A DNA stretch of 64,000 nucleotides, taken from the NCBI GenBank assembly GCA_963849115.1, contig CAWKGK010000004.1:62001-126000 (forward strand), given 5' to 3'. The stretch comes from JACDAL01 sp963849115. Its GTDB lineage: Bacteria; Actinomycetota; CADDZG01; WHSQ01. Of this stretch, positions 16,264 to 25,488 are shown piece by piece (the first letter of the stretch is position 1; every line of letters starts with the position of its first letter). The position numbers were made by a program, and so were the translations under genes. Under the pieces are notes generated by a model that was not told where the DNA came from, searched no databases, and saw only the letters and a program-made list of their open reading frames with translations.

Positions 16264-18393
16264 GGGCGGTGGCTCTGTGTTGCGGGTGTGCCCTCCTTCT
16301 GTTGGTCCCCACGCCGGCCGCCGCTCAGCCGCGCTGTGCCCGGACGGTGGTATTCACCCTGCCGGGAGTCACCTGGGGCCTGGCGGAGACGGAGCGCCCT
16401 CCGGAGCTGCTGGAGGCAATGTCTCAGGGAGCTGCAGGCTCCATGTCGGTGCGCACCACCGAAGACCGGCCGACATTCGGCTCGGCCTTCACCACGATCG
16501 GTGCCGGGACGCGCGCCGACGGCGACGGGGTGGTCAAGGCGCCTCTGCGATCGGGCCCGCCGGTGCAGCGCGGCCTCCGGATCCCGCAGATCGAGGAGTT
16601 GAAGCGGCTCGCTCGAGCCGCCGGCTACGGTGCCCACCCGGGCGCGCTGGGCGAAGCTCTCTCCGGCCACGGCCCGGTAGCGGCGGTTGGCAACGGGGAC
16701 CTCTTTTTCTCCTCGCCGACAAGCCCGCCGGAGCGTTATCAGCGATGGGTGGCGCTGGCGGCAATGGACGAGGCCGGGATCATCGACCGGGCGGCCCTGG
16801 GCACCCCTCTGGTGATGGATGCCTCGGCGCCGGGTGGCGTGCGCACCAACCCCGTAGACGTGGCGCTGATTGCGGAAGAGGTCCTGATCCACCCCTGTGC
16901 CACTGCGATCATCGACCACGGCGACCTCATGCGGGCCGAGGTAACGGGACGAGGTCGTGCCCACGCGCTGAGGGCTGCGGACGACCTCCTCGGAGCCGTG
17001 CGCAACCTGCTCGACGAGGATAGAGACCTGTTGTTGATTGTCTCGCCGACCTCCCCTGCGGGCGCTTCCAGCCCTCACCTCGGAGTGGTCGTGGCGGTAG
17101 GCCCCGGCTTTCCCGCCGGAACCTGGGTGACTTCTGCCTCGACCCGGATGCCGGGGATCGTGAGACTGGAGGACGTTGCGCCCACCGTGCTCGCAAGCCG
17201 CGGGATCGAGCGCCCCATCTCCATGCTCGGCCGTCCGTTCCAGCCCGAGGAGGGAGTCACCGATCGCCTCGAAGCGGCGGCGGCGCTGGATCGAGAGTCG
17301 GTGTTCGCCTACGAGAGCCGGCCGGCTCTGGTGTCGGGGTACATAGTCGCCCAGGTTCTCCTTTACGCGGCCGCGGCATGGTCGCTGAGGCCCGGGCGCA
17401 AGCCGGGACGCAGAGGGGGCCGGGCACTCGAGGCCGGAGTGCTGGCGGCGGCGCTCTTTCCCCTCGCCACCTACCTCGTCACCCCCCTGGATGCGCATTT
17501 CCTGGGGATGGGCGGGATGGTGGCGGCGCTCGTAGCCATCGATATGGCATTGGTCGTAATCCTGTTCGTGCTGCCCTTGACACCTCTTGATCGCCTGTTG
17601 ACGGGAGGGCTGGCCTTCCTCGCGCTGATTGCGGCCGACTTGTCCCTGGGCGGCTCACTGCAGCTCAACGCGTTGTTCGGCAACCATCCACTGGTGGGAG
17701 GACGTTTCGCCGGCCTCGGCAATACCGGCTTCGCTCTGTTCGCGGCCGCCGCCCTGGTCTGCGGTGGTCTCATCGTGCAGCGCAGGACTTCGATGGCTGC
17801 GGGGCGGAGGTGGGGGGGCCCGGGAGTTGCGGCGGCGCTGTTCGCCGCGGCCGTGGTGGTCGACGGTGCCCCCCAGCTGGGCGCCGACGTCGGAGGAGTC
17901 ATGGCCCTGGCCCCGGCCGCCGGCCTCACCTATGTTCTGCTCACCGGCCGCCGCCCCGGCCCCCGTTTGATCGCGGCAATCGTGGCGGGCACCGTGGCGG
18001 TCCTGGCGCTGTTCGCGTGGGTCGACCTCGTCCGGCCCGCGGGCGAGCGCACCCACCTCGGCCGCCTTCTCGAGGCGGCGACCGAGCGCGGTGCCGAGCC
18101 GGTCGTCGACGCCGCGGCCAGAAAGTTAGCCAGCAACCTCGAGATCTTCCGGCTATCGCCGTGGAGCTGGGTGGCTCCGATCGTTATCGCCGCGGTCGTA
18201 CTCCTCGTAGCTGCGCTGGCGTGAGCTGGCAGATGCCATGCCGAGCCTGCGGTCGGCGCTGCTCGGGGCGCTGGTGCTGGGGGCGCTGGGCGCGGCCGTC
18301 AACGACTCCGGCATCGTGGTGCCGGCCCTGGTCCTGGTCTGGGTCCTGTCACCGGTCGCGCTCGCCGCTCTCGATCTCAACCGTCGAGAGTGA
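16260..18393 (+). CDS. Alkaline-phosphatase-like membrane protein, copy 2, frameshifted near its C-terminus
   Basis: Paralogue of the preceding gene with the same order of motifs: VVFTLPGVTWGLAE, SAFTTIGAGTR, LLLIVSPTSPAGASS, GPGFPAG, DVAPTVLA, then FGNHPLVGGRFAGLGN and ADVGGVMAL in the membrane half. The open frame stops at TGA 18222-18224 (654 aa). The expected last 57 residues (WRELADAMPSL, then GALVLGALGAAVNDSGIVVP) follow in another frame from 18217 to TGA 18391-18393, matching the end of copy 1 (ALLLGALGFAVNDSGIAIPS). A one-base indel near 18195-18220 explains this. GTG start overlaps the copy-1 stop. Function as for copy 1. Confidence 0.65.
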
Positions 18394-18441
18394 GGGTTGA
18401 TGGAGTCACGCAGCAGCCATGAATGACCACTCGCCAGACTG

Positions 18442-19296
18442 GTGAGCCCCGCACGCCTGGTTGTGCTCGGTATCTCATTCGGGGCGCTGTCGGGCGCTCT
18501 GGTGGCCATCGCCCTGATACGCCACCCGCCGTCGGGCACCGAGCGAACCAACGTCCGCGGACTCCTCGTCCCGGCGGTGCTGGGTGGTCCTCTGGTGCTG
18601 GCCGGGGTCGGCCTAGCGCTGTCGGTGGGCTCACTCGCTCTGTCGTCCCGCATCGGCGGCTCGGTGGGGGGCCTGTGTGTAGCGCTCGGAGCGGCAGGCT
18701 TTCTCGACGACGTGCGCGGGGACCGAGGGGCGAGGGGATTCTGGGGGCATTTGAGGGCCGCCGGGGCGGGGCATGTGACGACGGGTCTCGTGAAGCTGCT
18801 GATCGGTGGTGCCGGCGGATTGGCGGTGGGCGTGGCGGTGGCCGATTCGTGGCAGGTGCTCACCACCGCGCTGCTCGTGGCCCTCTCCGCGAACCTCTTC
18901 AACCTCTTGGACGTGGCCCCAGGGCGGGCGGGGAAGGTGGGCCTGGTGCTGTGGATCCCGCTTCTGGTGTGGGGCTCCGAGGGGTGGGCGGTATCGTCCG
19001 CGGGCATGCTCGGAGCCCTGCTTGTGTGCCTGCCCTTGGACCTCAGGGAGCGCGCCATGCTCGGCGACGCCGGGGCCAACCCGCTCGGGGCGGTCCTGGG
19101 CTTGGGGCTTGCACTTGCGCTGCCGCCGTGGATCGCGGCAACCGCGACGGTGTTGCTGCTGGGTTTGAACCTCAGCTCCGAGCGGTGGTCCTTCTCTACC
19201 GTCATCGAGCGAGTGGGCCCTCTCAGAGCCCTCGACCACCTCGGCCGGGTCCATCCTCCACCTCCCTCTCCACAGGATGACGCCTCCGCTCAGTAG
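18442..19296 (+). CDS. MraY/WecA-like polyprenyl-phosphate N-acetylhexosamine-1-phosphate transferase
   Basis: 284 aa membrane protein of the PNPT superfamily. Conserved catalytic-loop features are visible: FLDDVRG (Asp-Asp), NLFNLLDVAPGRAGK (motif normally NxxNxxDGxxG), and MLGDAGANPLGAVLG. About nine hydrophobic segments remain. It is shorter than MraY (~360 aa) and lacks the MraY-specific histidine motif, so it is more likely a WecA-type initiator of a secondary glycan, or a divergent relative. GTG start. It closes the murJ-GT4-phosphatase-like module. Confidence 0.75.
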   Translation: MSPARLVVLGISFGALSGALVAIALIRHPPSGTERTNVRGLLVPAVLGGPLVLAGVGLALSVGSLALSSRIGGSVGGLCVALGAAGFLDDVRGDRGARGFWGHLRAAGAGHVTTGLVKLLIGGAGGLAVGVAVADSWQVLTTALLVALSANLFNLLDVAPGRAGKVGLVLWIPLLVWGSEGWAVSSAGMLGALLVCLPLDLRERAMLGDAGANPLGAVLGLGLALALPPWIAATATVLLLGLNLSSERWSFSTVIERVGPLRALDHLGRVHPPPPSPQDDASAQ

Positions 19297-19402
19297 CTCC
19301 GTGCTACGGTGAGATGACTTTCCCCGGTCCATGGTCGATCGTCTGGACGGGCGTCCGGGGGGCGTCACCCGTCGGGGTTTCTGGCATGCGATCGGAGGGC
19401 TG

Positions 19403-21049
19403 GTGGCGAAACACATTTTCGTGACGGGCGGGGTCGTTTCGAGCCTCGGCAAGGGAATCACCGCGGCGTCCTTGGGACGTCTGCTGAAGGCACGAGGTCT
19501 CAGGGTCATGATGCAGAAGCTTGACCCCTACATCAACGTCGACCCCGGCACCATGAACCCTTTCCAGCACGGAGAGGTGTTCGTAACCGAGGACGGCGGG
19601 GAAACAGACCTCGATCTCGGCCACTACGAGCGTTTCATCGACGAGAACATGTTCAAGGCTTCGAACGTCACAACCGGAGCGATCTATCAATCGGTGATCG
19701 CCAAGGAGCGGCGCGGCGACTACCTCGGCGACACGGTTCAGGTGATTCCCCACATCACGAACGCGATCAAGGAGCGCGTGCGGAGGTTGGCCGAGGACTC
19801 CGGGGCCGATGTTCTCATAACCGAGATCGGGGGAACGGTGGGCGACATCGAGTCACTACCCTTCCTGGAGGCCATCAGACAGCTGCGCATGGAGCTGGGA
19901 CGCGACGATACCTGTTACGTGCACGTGACCCTGGTGCCGTATATGGGACCGGCGGAGGAGCTGAAGACCAAACCCACTCAGCACTCGGTCCGTGAGCTTC
20001 GCAGCATCGGCATTCAGCCGGACGCAATCGTGTGCCGCTCGGACAGACCGATCAGCGACGGGCTCAAGCACAAGATCTCGATGCTATGCGACGTAGAGGT
20101 ATCGGGCATCACCTCCGCCGTCGATTCCGACAACATCTACGAGATCCCCTTGGTGCTGCAACGCGAGAACCTCGACGGCTTCATCATCGATCACCTGCAC
20201 GTGAATACGCCGCACAGCCCCGATCTCTCGCGGTGGGAAGAGCTCGTCGCACGCATACGCTCACCCAAGGGAGGCGTTCGCATCGGCGTCATTGGCAAGT
20301 ACGTGCAGCTTCCCGATGCCTACCTCTCAGTGGTCGAAAGCCTCAGGCACGCGGGCTTCCGGCACGATGTCGAAGTCGATGTTGTATGGATCGCATCGGA
20401 CGACCTCGATGCGTCAGACCTGGGCCGTTCCCTCGGTGACCTCGACGGAATCCTCGTTCCCGGAGGGTTCGGCGTGCGCGGGGTGGAAGGCAAGGTCGCG
20501 GCCATTCGATTTGCGCGCGAGCACGATGTCCCCTTCTTCGGTATCTGTCTCGGACTGCAGTGCGCCATCATCGATTTCGCACGCAACGTCGCCGGACTCG
20601 AGCACGCCAACTCATCGGAGTTCGACCCCGACACACCTTTCCCGGTGGTCGACGTACTTGCCGGGCAGGACCTCTCCTCGCTCGGCGGCACGATGAGGCT
20701 GGGCGCCTATCCCTGCAGACTCCAACCGGGATCCAAGGCCGCAGCTGCCTACGGATCAGAGCTCGTCTTCGAGCGCCATCGCCATCGCTATGAGGTGAAC
20801 CCGCGCTTTCGCAGAAAGCTAGAGGACGCGGGGCTGGTGTGCTCGGGAGAGTCGCCCAACAGGACGTTGGTCGAGATCATCGAGCTCCCAGACCACCCCT
20901 GGTTCGTCGCCGGTCAGTTCCATCCTGAGTTTCGCAGCCGCCCGGACGTCCCGCATCCGTTGTTCCGGGACTTCGTGGGGGCCGCCACGAGGCGGGCGGC
21001 AGAGCGAATGAGCATCGAGCAGGAGGCCGCTGCGGTAGCAAGCCCCTGA
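19403..21049 (+). CDS. pyrG: CTP synthase
   Basis: 548 aa, converts UTP to CTP with glutamine. The synthetase domain starts at once after the GTG start (VAKHIFVTGGVVSSLGKGI) and has KLDPYINVDPGTMNPFQHGEVFV and TEIGGTVGDIES. The glutaminase domain contains GICLGLQ (catalytic Cys) and a C-terminal HPEF histidine/glutamate. The open frame reaches 19331, but the GTG at 19403 has a GGAGGG site just upstream and fits the family start. Confidence 0.97.
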   Translation: MAKHIFVTGGVVSSLGKGITAASLGRLLKARGLRVMMQKLDPYINVDPGTMNPFQHGEVFVTEDGGETDLDLGHYERFIDENMFKASNVTTGAIYQSVIAKERRGDYLGDTVQVIPHITNAIKERVRRLAEDSGADVLITEIGGTVGDIESLPFLEAIRQLRMELGRDDTCYVHVTLVPYMGPAEELKTKPTQHSVRELRSIGIQPDAIVCRSDRPISDGLKHKISMLCDVEVSGITSAVDSDNIYEIPLVLQRENLDGFIIDHLHVNTPHSPDLSRWEELVARIRSPKGGVRIGVIGKYVQLPDAYLSVVESLRHAGFRHDVEVDVVWIASDDLDASDLGRSLGDLDGILVPGGFGVRGVEGKVAAIRFAREHDVPFFGICLGLQCAIIDFARNVAGLEHANSSEFDPDTPFPVVDVLAGQDLSSLGGTMRLGAYPCRLQPGSKAAAAYGSELVFERHRHRYEVNPRFRRKLEDAGLVCSGESPNRTLVEIIELPDHPWFVAGQFHPEFRSRPDVPHPLFRDFVGAATRRAAERMSIEQEAAAVASP

Positions 21050-21051
21050 GG

Positions 21052-21103
21052 GCCCGGCGCCGGCGTATCCAGGCGTTTCGATGTGAACGGAAAGGTGCCG
21101 GGC
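21052..21103 (+). terminator. Long-loop hairpin after pyrG
   Basis: GCCCGGCGCC (21052-21061) pairs with GGTGCCGGGC (21094-21103) with one G-U step, with a loop of 32 bases, starting three bases after the pyrG stop codon. It may end the pyrG transcript; there is no T run, so confidence is limited. Confidence 0.35.
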
Positions 21104-21120
21104 TGCGTCTGATCTAGCAG

Positions 21121-21507
21121 ATGAAGATCCTGTTGTGGTAGAAGCGGGCGGCCAGAAGCGAGGTCAGGGATACGGGAACCGCTCTATGGATCGACATCCC
21201 TGCGTACAGGAGAGGCTCGATCATCTATTCAACGATGCTCACCCCAGACACCGATCCGGATCTCACACAGTCCTCAACCGAAAAGAAGATCGGGCGCCGC
21301 GGAAGCTACACCGTCTACTACCAGCGAGGAAATTTTGCGTGGGAGAGCTACAAGGCGTCCAACCGGAAATGGCAGCTTTCGCTACTGGCCTATCCGGGCG
21401 CCGGCAGCGATACCGTGACGTGGCCGCGGGGGATCATCGACTGGCTCAGCAATGCAGTCGACCGAGCCGAGCAGTCACCACCCCAGTGCCGAGGATATTT
21501 CCCTTAG
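21121..21507 (+). pseudogene. Possible degenerate small gene in the pyrG-ald gap
   Basis: This 500-base gap holds one protein-like frame. It begins with ATG at 21121 (MKILLW), meets TAG at 21139-21141 and is then open to 21507. After the stop it reads naturally (TALWIDIPAYRRGSIIYST, then GSYTVYYQRGNFAWESY, and WPRGIIDWLSNAVDRAE). The first usable start after the stop is ATG 21235, giving 90 aa. I do not recognise the family. It is either a short real gene starting at 21235 or a gene broken by the TAG. Nothing else is seen in the gap. Confidence 0.3.
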
Positions 21508-21552
21508 TGCCGATTCCAGACGCTAGACTCCTCCGATGGATAAACCTCTGCC

Positions 21553-22665
21553 GTGAAGGTCGGAATCCCGGCTGAGCTGAAAGACAACGAGTACCGCGTC
21601 GCCATCACGCCGGCAGGTGTGCGCGAGCTGGTCGTACAGGGCCACGACGTACTGATCGAGCACGATGCCGGACGCGGCTCGAGCATTCCCGATTCGGATT
21701 TCGAGCGGGCCGGCGCCCGGATCGCCCCCGACGCTGATGTCATCTTCGCCGAAGCGGAGATGGTATTGAAAGTCAAGGAGCCCGTTCCCGAAGAGTTTCA
21801 TCGCCTGCGAGACGGTCTCATCCTGTTCACCTACCTTCACCTCGCCGCGGACGCCAAGGTGACCCACGCGCTGCTCGAATCGGGGACAACTGCGGTGGCT
21901 TACGAGACGGTCGAGCATTCAGACGGCTCTCTGCCTCTGCTCGCACCGATGAGTGAAGTAGCAGGTCGTATGGCCCCGCAGGTTGGAGCGACCCTGCTCG
22001 AGCGTGAGCACGGGGGCCGCGGCGTCTTACTGGGTGGAGTGTCGGGGGTGAGGCCCGCACGCGTGGTGGTAATCGGCGCAGGCATGGCGGGAATGAACGC
22101 CGCCTGGATCGCGCAAGGCATGGAGGCTGAGGTCATCGTCTTGGACACCAACATCAACAAGCTGCGCGACATCGACCGCATCCATCAGGGAAAAATCCTC
22201 ACGCTCGCCTCCAACCGGCTGGCGGTCGAAGAGGTCTGCGTGGAAGCCGACCTCGTCATCGGCGCTGTACTCGTCCCCGGAGCCCGCGCACCGAAGATCG
22301 TGACGAAAGAGATCATCTCGAACATGAAGCCGGGCTCGATCGTGGTCGACATCGCCGTGGATCAGGGCGGCTGTTTCGAAACCTCGAGGATGACGACACA
22401 TTCGGATCCGACTTACATCGTCGACGATGTCGTTCACTACTGCGTGGGCAACATGCCGGGGGCCGTGCCGCACACCTCTACCTACGCGCTCACGAACGCC
22501 ACGCTGCCTTATGTCGTCGCGCTGGCCGAGCAGGGACTCGAGCAAGCGGTTCGCAGCGACGGCTGTCTTGCAAAGGGTGTGAACGTACACAACAGGAACT
22601 TGACGAGCGCCCCAGTGGCAGAGGCTCACGGACTCGAGCATGCCTCCCTCTCTGAACTTCTCTGA
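21553..22665 (+). CDS. ald: Alanine dehydrogenase
   Basis: 370 aa, NAD-dependent interconversion of alanine and pyruvate plus ammonia. The N-terminal domain has KVGIPAELKDNEYRVAITP and VLKVKEPVPEE; the Rossmann domain has LGGVSGVRPARVVVIGAGMAGMNAAW followed by VLDTNINKLRDID. DIAVDQGGCFETSR is the conserved late motif. GTG start. It overlaps xerD by 26 bases. Confidence 0.95.
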   Translation: MKVGIPAELKDNEYRVAITPAGVRELVVQGHDVLIEHDAGRGSSIPDSDFERAGARIAPDADVIFAEAEMVLKVKEPVPEEFHRLRDGLILFTYLHLAADAKVTHALLESGTTAVAYETVEHSDGSLPLLAPMSEVAGRMAPQVGATLLEREHGGRGVLLGGVSGVRPARVVVIGAGMAGMNAAWIAQGMEAEVIVLDTNINKLRDIDRIHQGKILTLASNRLAVEEVCVEADLVIGAVLVPGARAPKIVTKEIISNMKPGSIVVDIAVDQGGCFETSRMTTHSDPTYIVDDVVHYCVGNMPGAVPHTSTYALTNATLPYVVALAEQGLEQAVRSDGCLAKGVNVHNRNLTSAPVAEAHGLEHASLSELL

Positions 22666-23593
22666 AGAGCGAGCTGCATTCGACGCAGAGGTCGAGGAGT
22701 TCTTCACCCACCTTCGAACGGAGAAGGGCTTGGCCGCAAACACCGTAGCGGCCTATCGGCGCGACCTGAACGCGTGGCGCCGTCACTGTGCGCACCACGG
22801 CGTAGAGCCCCTGACGGCTTCTGCCAACGACGTCACCCGCTACCTGGAGAGTCTTCGCTCGGGAGCCCCCCCAGCGCCGCAACCCTATTCGCCGGCATCG
22901 GTCGCTCGCATGATCGTTTCCCTGCGCCGGCTCTATCGCTTCCTGGCTCGCGAAGCGCGCATTCCTGTCGATCCCACTGCGAAGCTGGTTCCCCCGCGCC
23001 GCCCTCGGCACCTGCCGAAAGCGATCGGCGTGGAGGAAGTCGCTCGTCTTCTGGAGATCCCGCCAAGCGATCTTCTGGGTCGCCGCGACCGCGCCGTTCT
23101 CGAAACCCTCTACGGAGCGGGACTCCGCATATCGGAGCTCACCGCTCTGGATGTCGACGACCTGGACCTCGACGAGGGCATGCTTCTGATCCGCTCCGCC
23201 AAGGGTGGCAAGGGGAGAAGGCTGCCCCTCGGGAGCAAGTCGCGCGCGTCGCTCGACAGCTACATGGTGTTGTCCCGGCCGGAGCTTGCCCGACTCTCCA
23301 AATCCTTCGCACCGGCGTTGTTCCTCAACGGACGAGGCGGCCGTCTGGGCCGCCAAGGCTGCTGGAAGATGATCACCGCGCACGCGCGGCGGGCGGGTCT
23401 CGAGAGCTCCCTCTCACCGCATACTCTGCGACACTCCTTCGCCACGCATCTACTCGATGCAGGTGCAGACGTGCGCGTCGTGCAGGAGCTACTGGGACAT
23501 TCGAGCCTCACCAGCACGCAGATCTATACGCTGGTTTCCGACACCCGCCTGCGGGAGGTTTACTTGACCTCGCATCCCCGGGCCCGCGCCTGA
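22640..23593 (+). CDS. xerD: Tyrosine recombinase XerD
   Basis: 317 aa recombinase that with XerC resolves chromosome dimers at dif. The N-terminal SAM-like domain (FFTHLRTEKGLAANTVAAYRRDL) binds DNA. The catalytic domain contains the Arg of GAGLRISEL, a conserved Lys near RSAKGGKGRR, HTLRHSFATHLLDAG (H-x-x-R), LLGHSSLTSTQIYT with the last histidine and the tyrosine nucleophile. The order pyrG ... xerD ... parA-scpA-scpB is that of M. tuberculosis. Not associated with any phage or integron here. Confidence 0.93.
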   Translation: MPPSLNFSEERAAFDAEVEEFFTHLRTEKGLAANTVAAYRRDLNAWRRHCAHHGVEPLTASANDVTRYLESLRSGAPPAPQPYSPASVARMIVSLRRLYRFLAREARIPVDPTAKLVPPRRPRHLPKAIGVEEVARLLEIPPSDLLGRRDRAVLETLYGAGLRISELTALDVDDLDLDEGMLLIRSAKGGKGRRLPLGSKSRASLDSYMVLSRPELARLSKSFAPALFLNGRGGRLGRQGCWKMITAHARRAGLESSLSPHTLRHSFATHLLDAGADVRVVQELLGHSSLTSTQIYTLVSDTRLREVYLTSHPRARA

Positions 23594-23666
23594 TCCGTCC
23601 GCCGGAGCCATCCTCGAGCCGGTCGTAAAGAACATATAGAGCTCTGACAACAACGCTCGGCAGGGT

Positions 23667-24857
23667 CTATCCGACGGCGGCCTCAGCAAAGGATTCGCCC
23701 GTCGGTGGGGCCGGCACTCCGAGCAACTCGGCGACGCTGGCACCACAGTCGGCGAACGTGGAGCGCACTCCGAGGTCGGCACCCTGGCTGACACGGGGGC
23801 CGGCGACCAGGACCGGCACCTGCTCGCGTGAATGATCGGTGCTCGGAGTGGTGGGGTCGTTGCCGTGGTCGGCGGTCACGATCAACACGTCGTCCTCTCC
23901 CAGCGCCGAGGTGATATCCGGGAGCCGGGCATCGAAGCTCTCGAGCGCCCGGGCATAGCCTGCGGGGTCGTTGCGATGCCCGAAGGACTGGTCGAAGTCA
24001 ACGAGGTTCGTGAATACGAGGCCGCGCGAGATGGCGCCGAGCTCTGCGATCGTGGCCTCGATGCCTTCGTCGTTGGACGCAGTCGGCACAGACGACGTCA
24101 CCCCTCGGCCGGCGAAGATGTCGGCGATCTTGCCGACTCCACGCATTTCCAGGCCCTCACTCGAGATGTTATCGAGAACTGTGGGGGAGGGCGGCTCAAC
24201 TGCGAAGTCGTGACGGTCGGGAGTGCGCACGAAGTTTCCGGGCTCTCCAGTGAAGGGCCGGGCGATCACCCTGCCCACCTCGTGGGGGCCCGTGAGGATG
24301 GCGCGCGCCCGTTCGCACATCTCAAACAGCCTGGCGAGCGGAACGACGTCTGTATGAGCCGCTATTTGAAAGACGCTGTCCCCTGAGGTGTAGACGATCG
24401 GTTTGCCGGTGGCCATGTGCTCGGCTCCGAGCTCGTCGATGATCACGGTGCCGGACGCCGGGTAGTTGCCGAGCGTTGACGCCCCGATGGAGGAGTGAAA
24501 GGCGTCCATCACCTCGTCTGGGAACCCCTCGGGGTAGAGAGGAAAGGCGTGTTCGAGAATGACGCCCATCAGCTCCCAGTGCCCGGTCGTTGTGTCCTTT
24601 CCCGGTGAGAGCTCGGTCATGATGCCGAACGCTCCCTGGGCCGCCTCCATGGCGTCGACTCCGGCCGCAGTCGCCACGTTGCCGAGTCCGAGCTTCGCCA
24701 AATTGGGGAGACGAAGACCTCCGACCGAGTCGGCGACGTTCTGCAGCGTCGCGCTGCCCACATCTCCGAACTCATCTGCATCGGGCGCCCCCCCGATTCC
24801 CACCGAGTCGAGCACCACCACCGCTACGGCGCGCAGAGGTCTAGACGTTAGGTTCAC
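23667..24857 (-). CDS. deoB: Phosphopentomutase
   Basis: 396 aa, interconverts (deoxy)ribose 1- and 5-phosphate in nucleoside salvage. Alkaline-phosphatase superfamily metal ligands are in VVLDSVGIGGAPDA (Asp near the N-terminus), GKDTTTGHWELMG (Thr nucleophile region) and VTADHGNDPTTPSTDHSRE (Asp-His, His). It is transcribed against xerD and ends 73 bases from it. Length fits the family. Confidence 0.95.
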   Translation of the reverse strand: MNLTSRPLRAVAVVVLDSVGIGGAPDADEFGDVGSATLQNVADSVGGLRLPNLAKLGLGNVATAAGVDAMEAAQGAFGIMTELSPGKDTTTGHWELMGVILEHAFPLYPEGFPDEVMDAFHSSIGASTLGNYPASGTVIIDELGAEHMATGKPIVYTSGDSVFQIAAHTDVVPLARLFEMCERARAILTGPHEVGRVIARPFTGEPGNFVRTPDRHDFAVEPPSPTVLDNISSEGLEMRGVGKIADIFAGRGVTSSVPTASNDEGIEATIAELGAISRGLVFTNLVDFDQSFGHRNDPAGYARALESFDARLPDITSALGEDDVLIVTADHGNDPTTPSTDHSREQVPVLVAGPRVSQGADLGVRSTFADCGASVAELLGVPAPPTGESFAEAAVG

Positions 24858-24899
24858 AGTTTGATCACACGGCCGACTGGTTCGGCCATCGGAGGGAGT

Positions 24900-25247
24900 T
24901 CAGCCCCGTTTTTGCTTGCATGTCAGGCACAGACGGGCCGTCGGCAAAGCCTCCAGGCGCTCCGGGGCGATGCGATTCCCACACGACTCGCACAGACCGA
25001 AGCTGCCCTCGTCGAGACGTGTAAGTGCAGCAACAACCTCGGCATGGGTGGCGTGCAGCTGTTCGACGTGGGCGATCAGCTCGGAGAGCTCACTCGTCGC
25101 CTGAGCCGAGTCGGCGAAACCCTCGTCGAAGGAGACCTCCACCTGGTCACCCTCGATCGATGCCCCCGAGTCCAGGAGCTGACGCTCGAGGGAAGCTCGC
25201 TCGGCCTCGAGCGAGGTGCGAATGGAGTCGATCGTCGCCTGTTCCAT
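24900..25247 (-). CDS. DksA/TraR-type C4 zinc-finger protein
   Basis: 115 aa from the ATG at 25247 (a frame to 25319 is also open). A coiled-coil helix pair (TIDSIRTSLEAERASLERQLL ... LIAHVEQLHATHAEVVAAL) precedes FGLCESCGNRI and LCLTCK, the four-cysteine zinc site of the DksA/TraR family. Such proteins can bind the RNA polymerase secondary channel; the DxxDxA motif of true DksA is not clear, so it may be a RbpA-unrelated accessory factor. A palindrome (25308-25321) stands 61 bases upstream, shared with the divergent parA. Confidence 0.75.
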   Translation of the reverse strand: MEQATIDSIRTSLEAERASLERQLLDSGASIEGDQVEVSFDEGFADSAQATSELSELIAHVEQLHATHAEVVAALTRLDEGSFGLCESCGNRIAPERLEALPTARLCLTCKQKRG

Positions 25248-25307
25248 GGCGCAACGATAGTCGCTGTGTAGGCGCAACGAGGGCGGCAAACCGACAACGA
25301 GCTGGTG

Positions 25308-25321
25308 ACTTGTCGACAAGG
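25308..25321. promoter_or_regulatory. Palindromic operator-like site ACTTGT-CG-ACAAGG in the dksA-like/parA divergent region
   Basis: ACTTGTCGACAAGG contains the perfect 12-bp palindrome CTTGTCGACAAG (25309-25320). A weaker copy (ACTTGTCAACCTGT) is at 25405-25418. Related words occur before scpA, aroA, garA and the D,D-carboxypeptidase gene, suggesting a shared regulator. Function inferred only. Confidence 0.4.
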
Positions 25322-25488
25322 CAATTAAGCAACAAGGGAGCGCTCCAGGGCCACCACAGTTGCGCCGAGGGGGCGCTTGGGATAGGTTCCGAGGCGCAAC
25401 AGAGACTTGTCAACCTGTCGCCAACGTTACAAGGCGACTGAACCGCAACCGTTCGACGGCAGCTCGTCGAAATACCACAGGAGGGGCA

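Noticed and set aside
16236..17498. Long minus-strand ORF (420 codons) opposite the second phosphatase-like gene
   Set aside because: It is the antisense shadow of a GC-rich coding sequence; its Arg/Gly/His-rich composition is not protein-like, while the plus strand has recognisable motifs.
23640..23670. XerD as possible sign of an integrated element
   Set aside because: It is the housekeeping recombinase in its conserved chromosomal place; no att repeats, transposase or phage genes were seen in the window.
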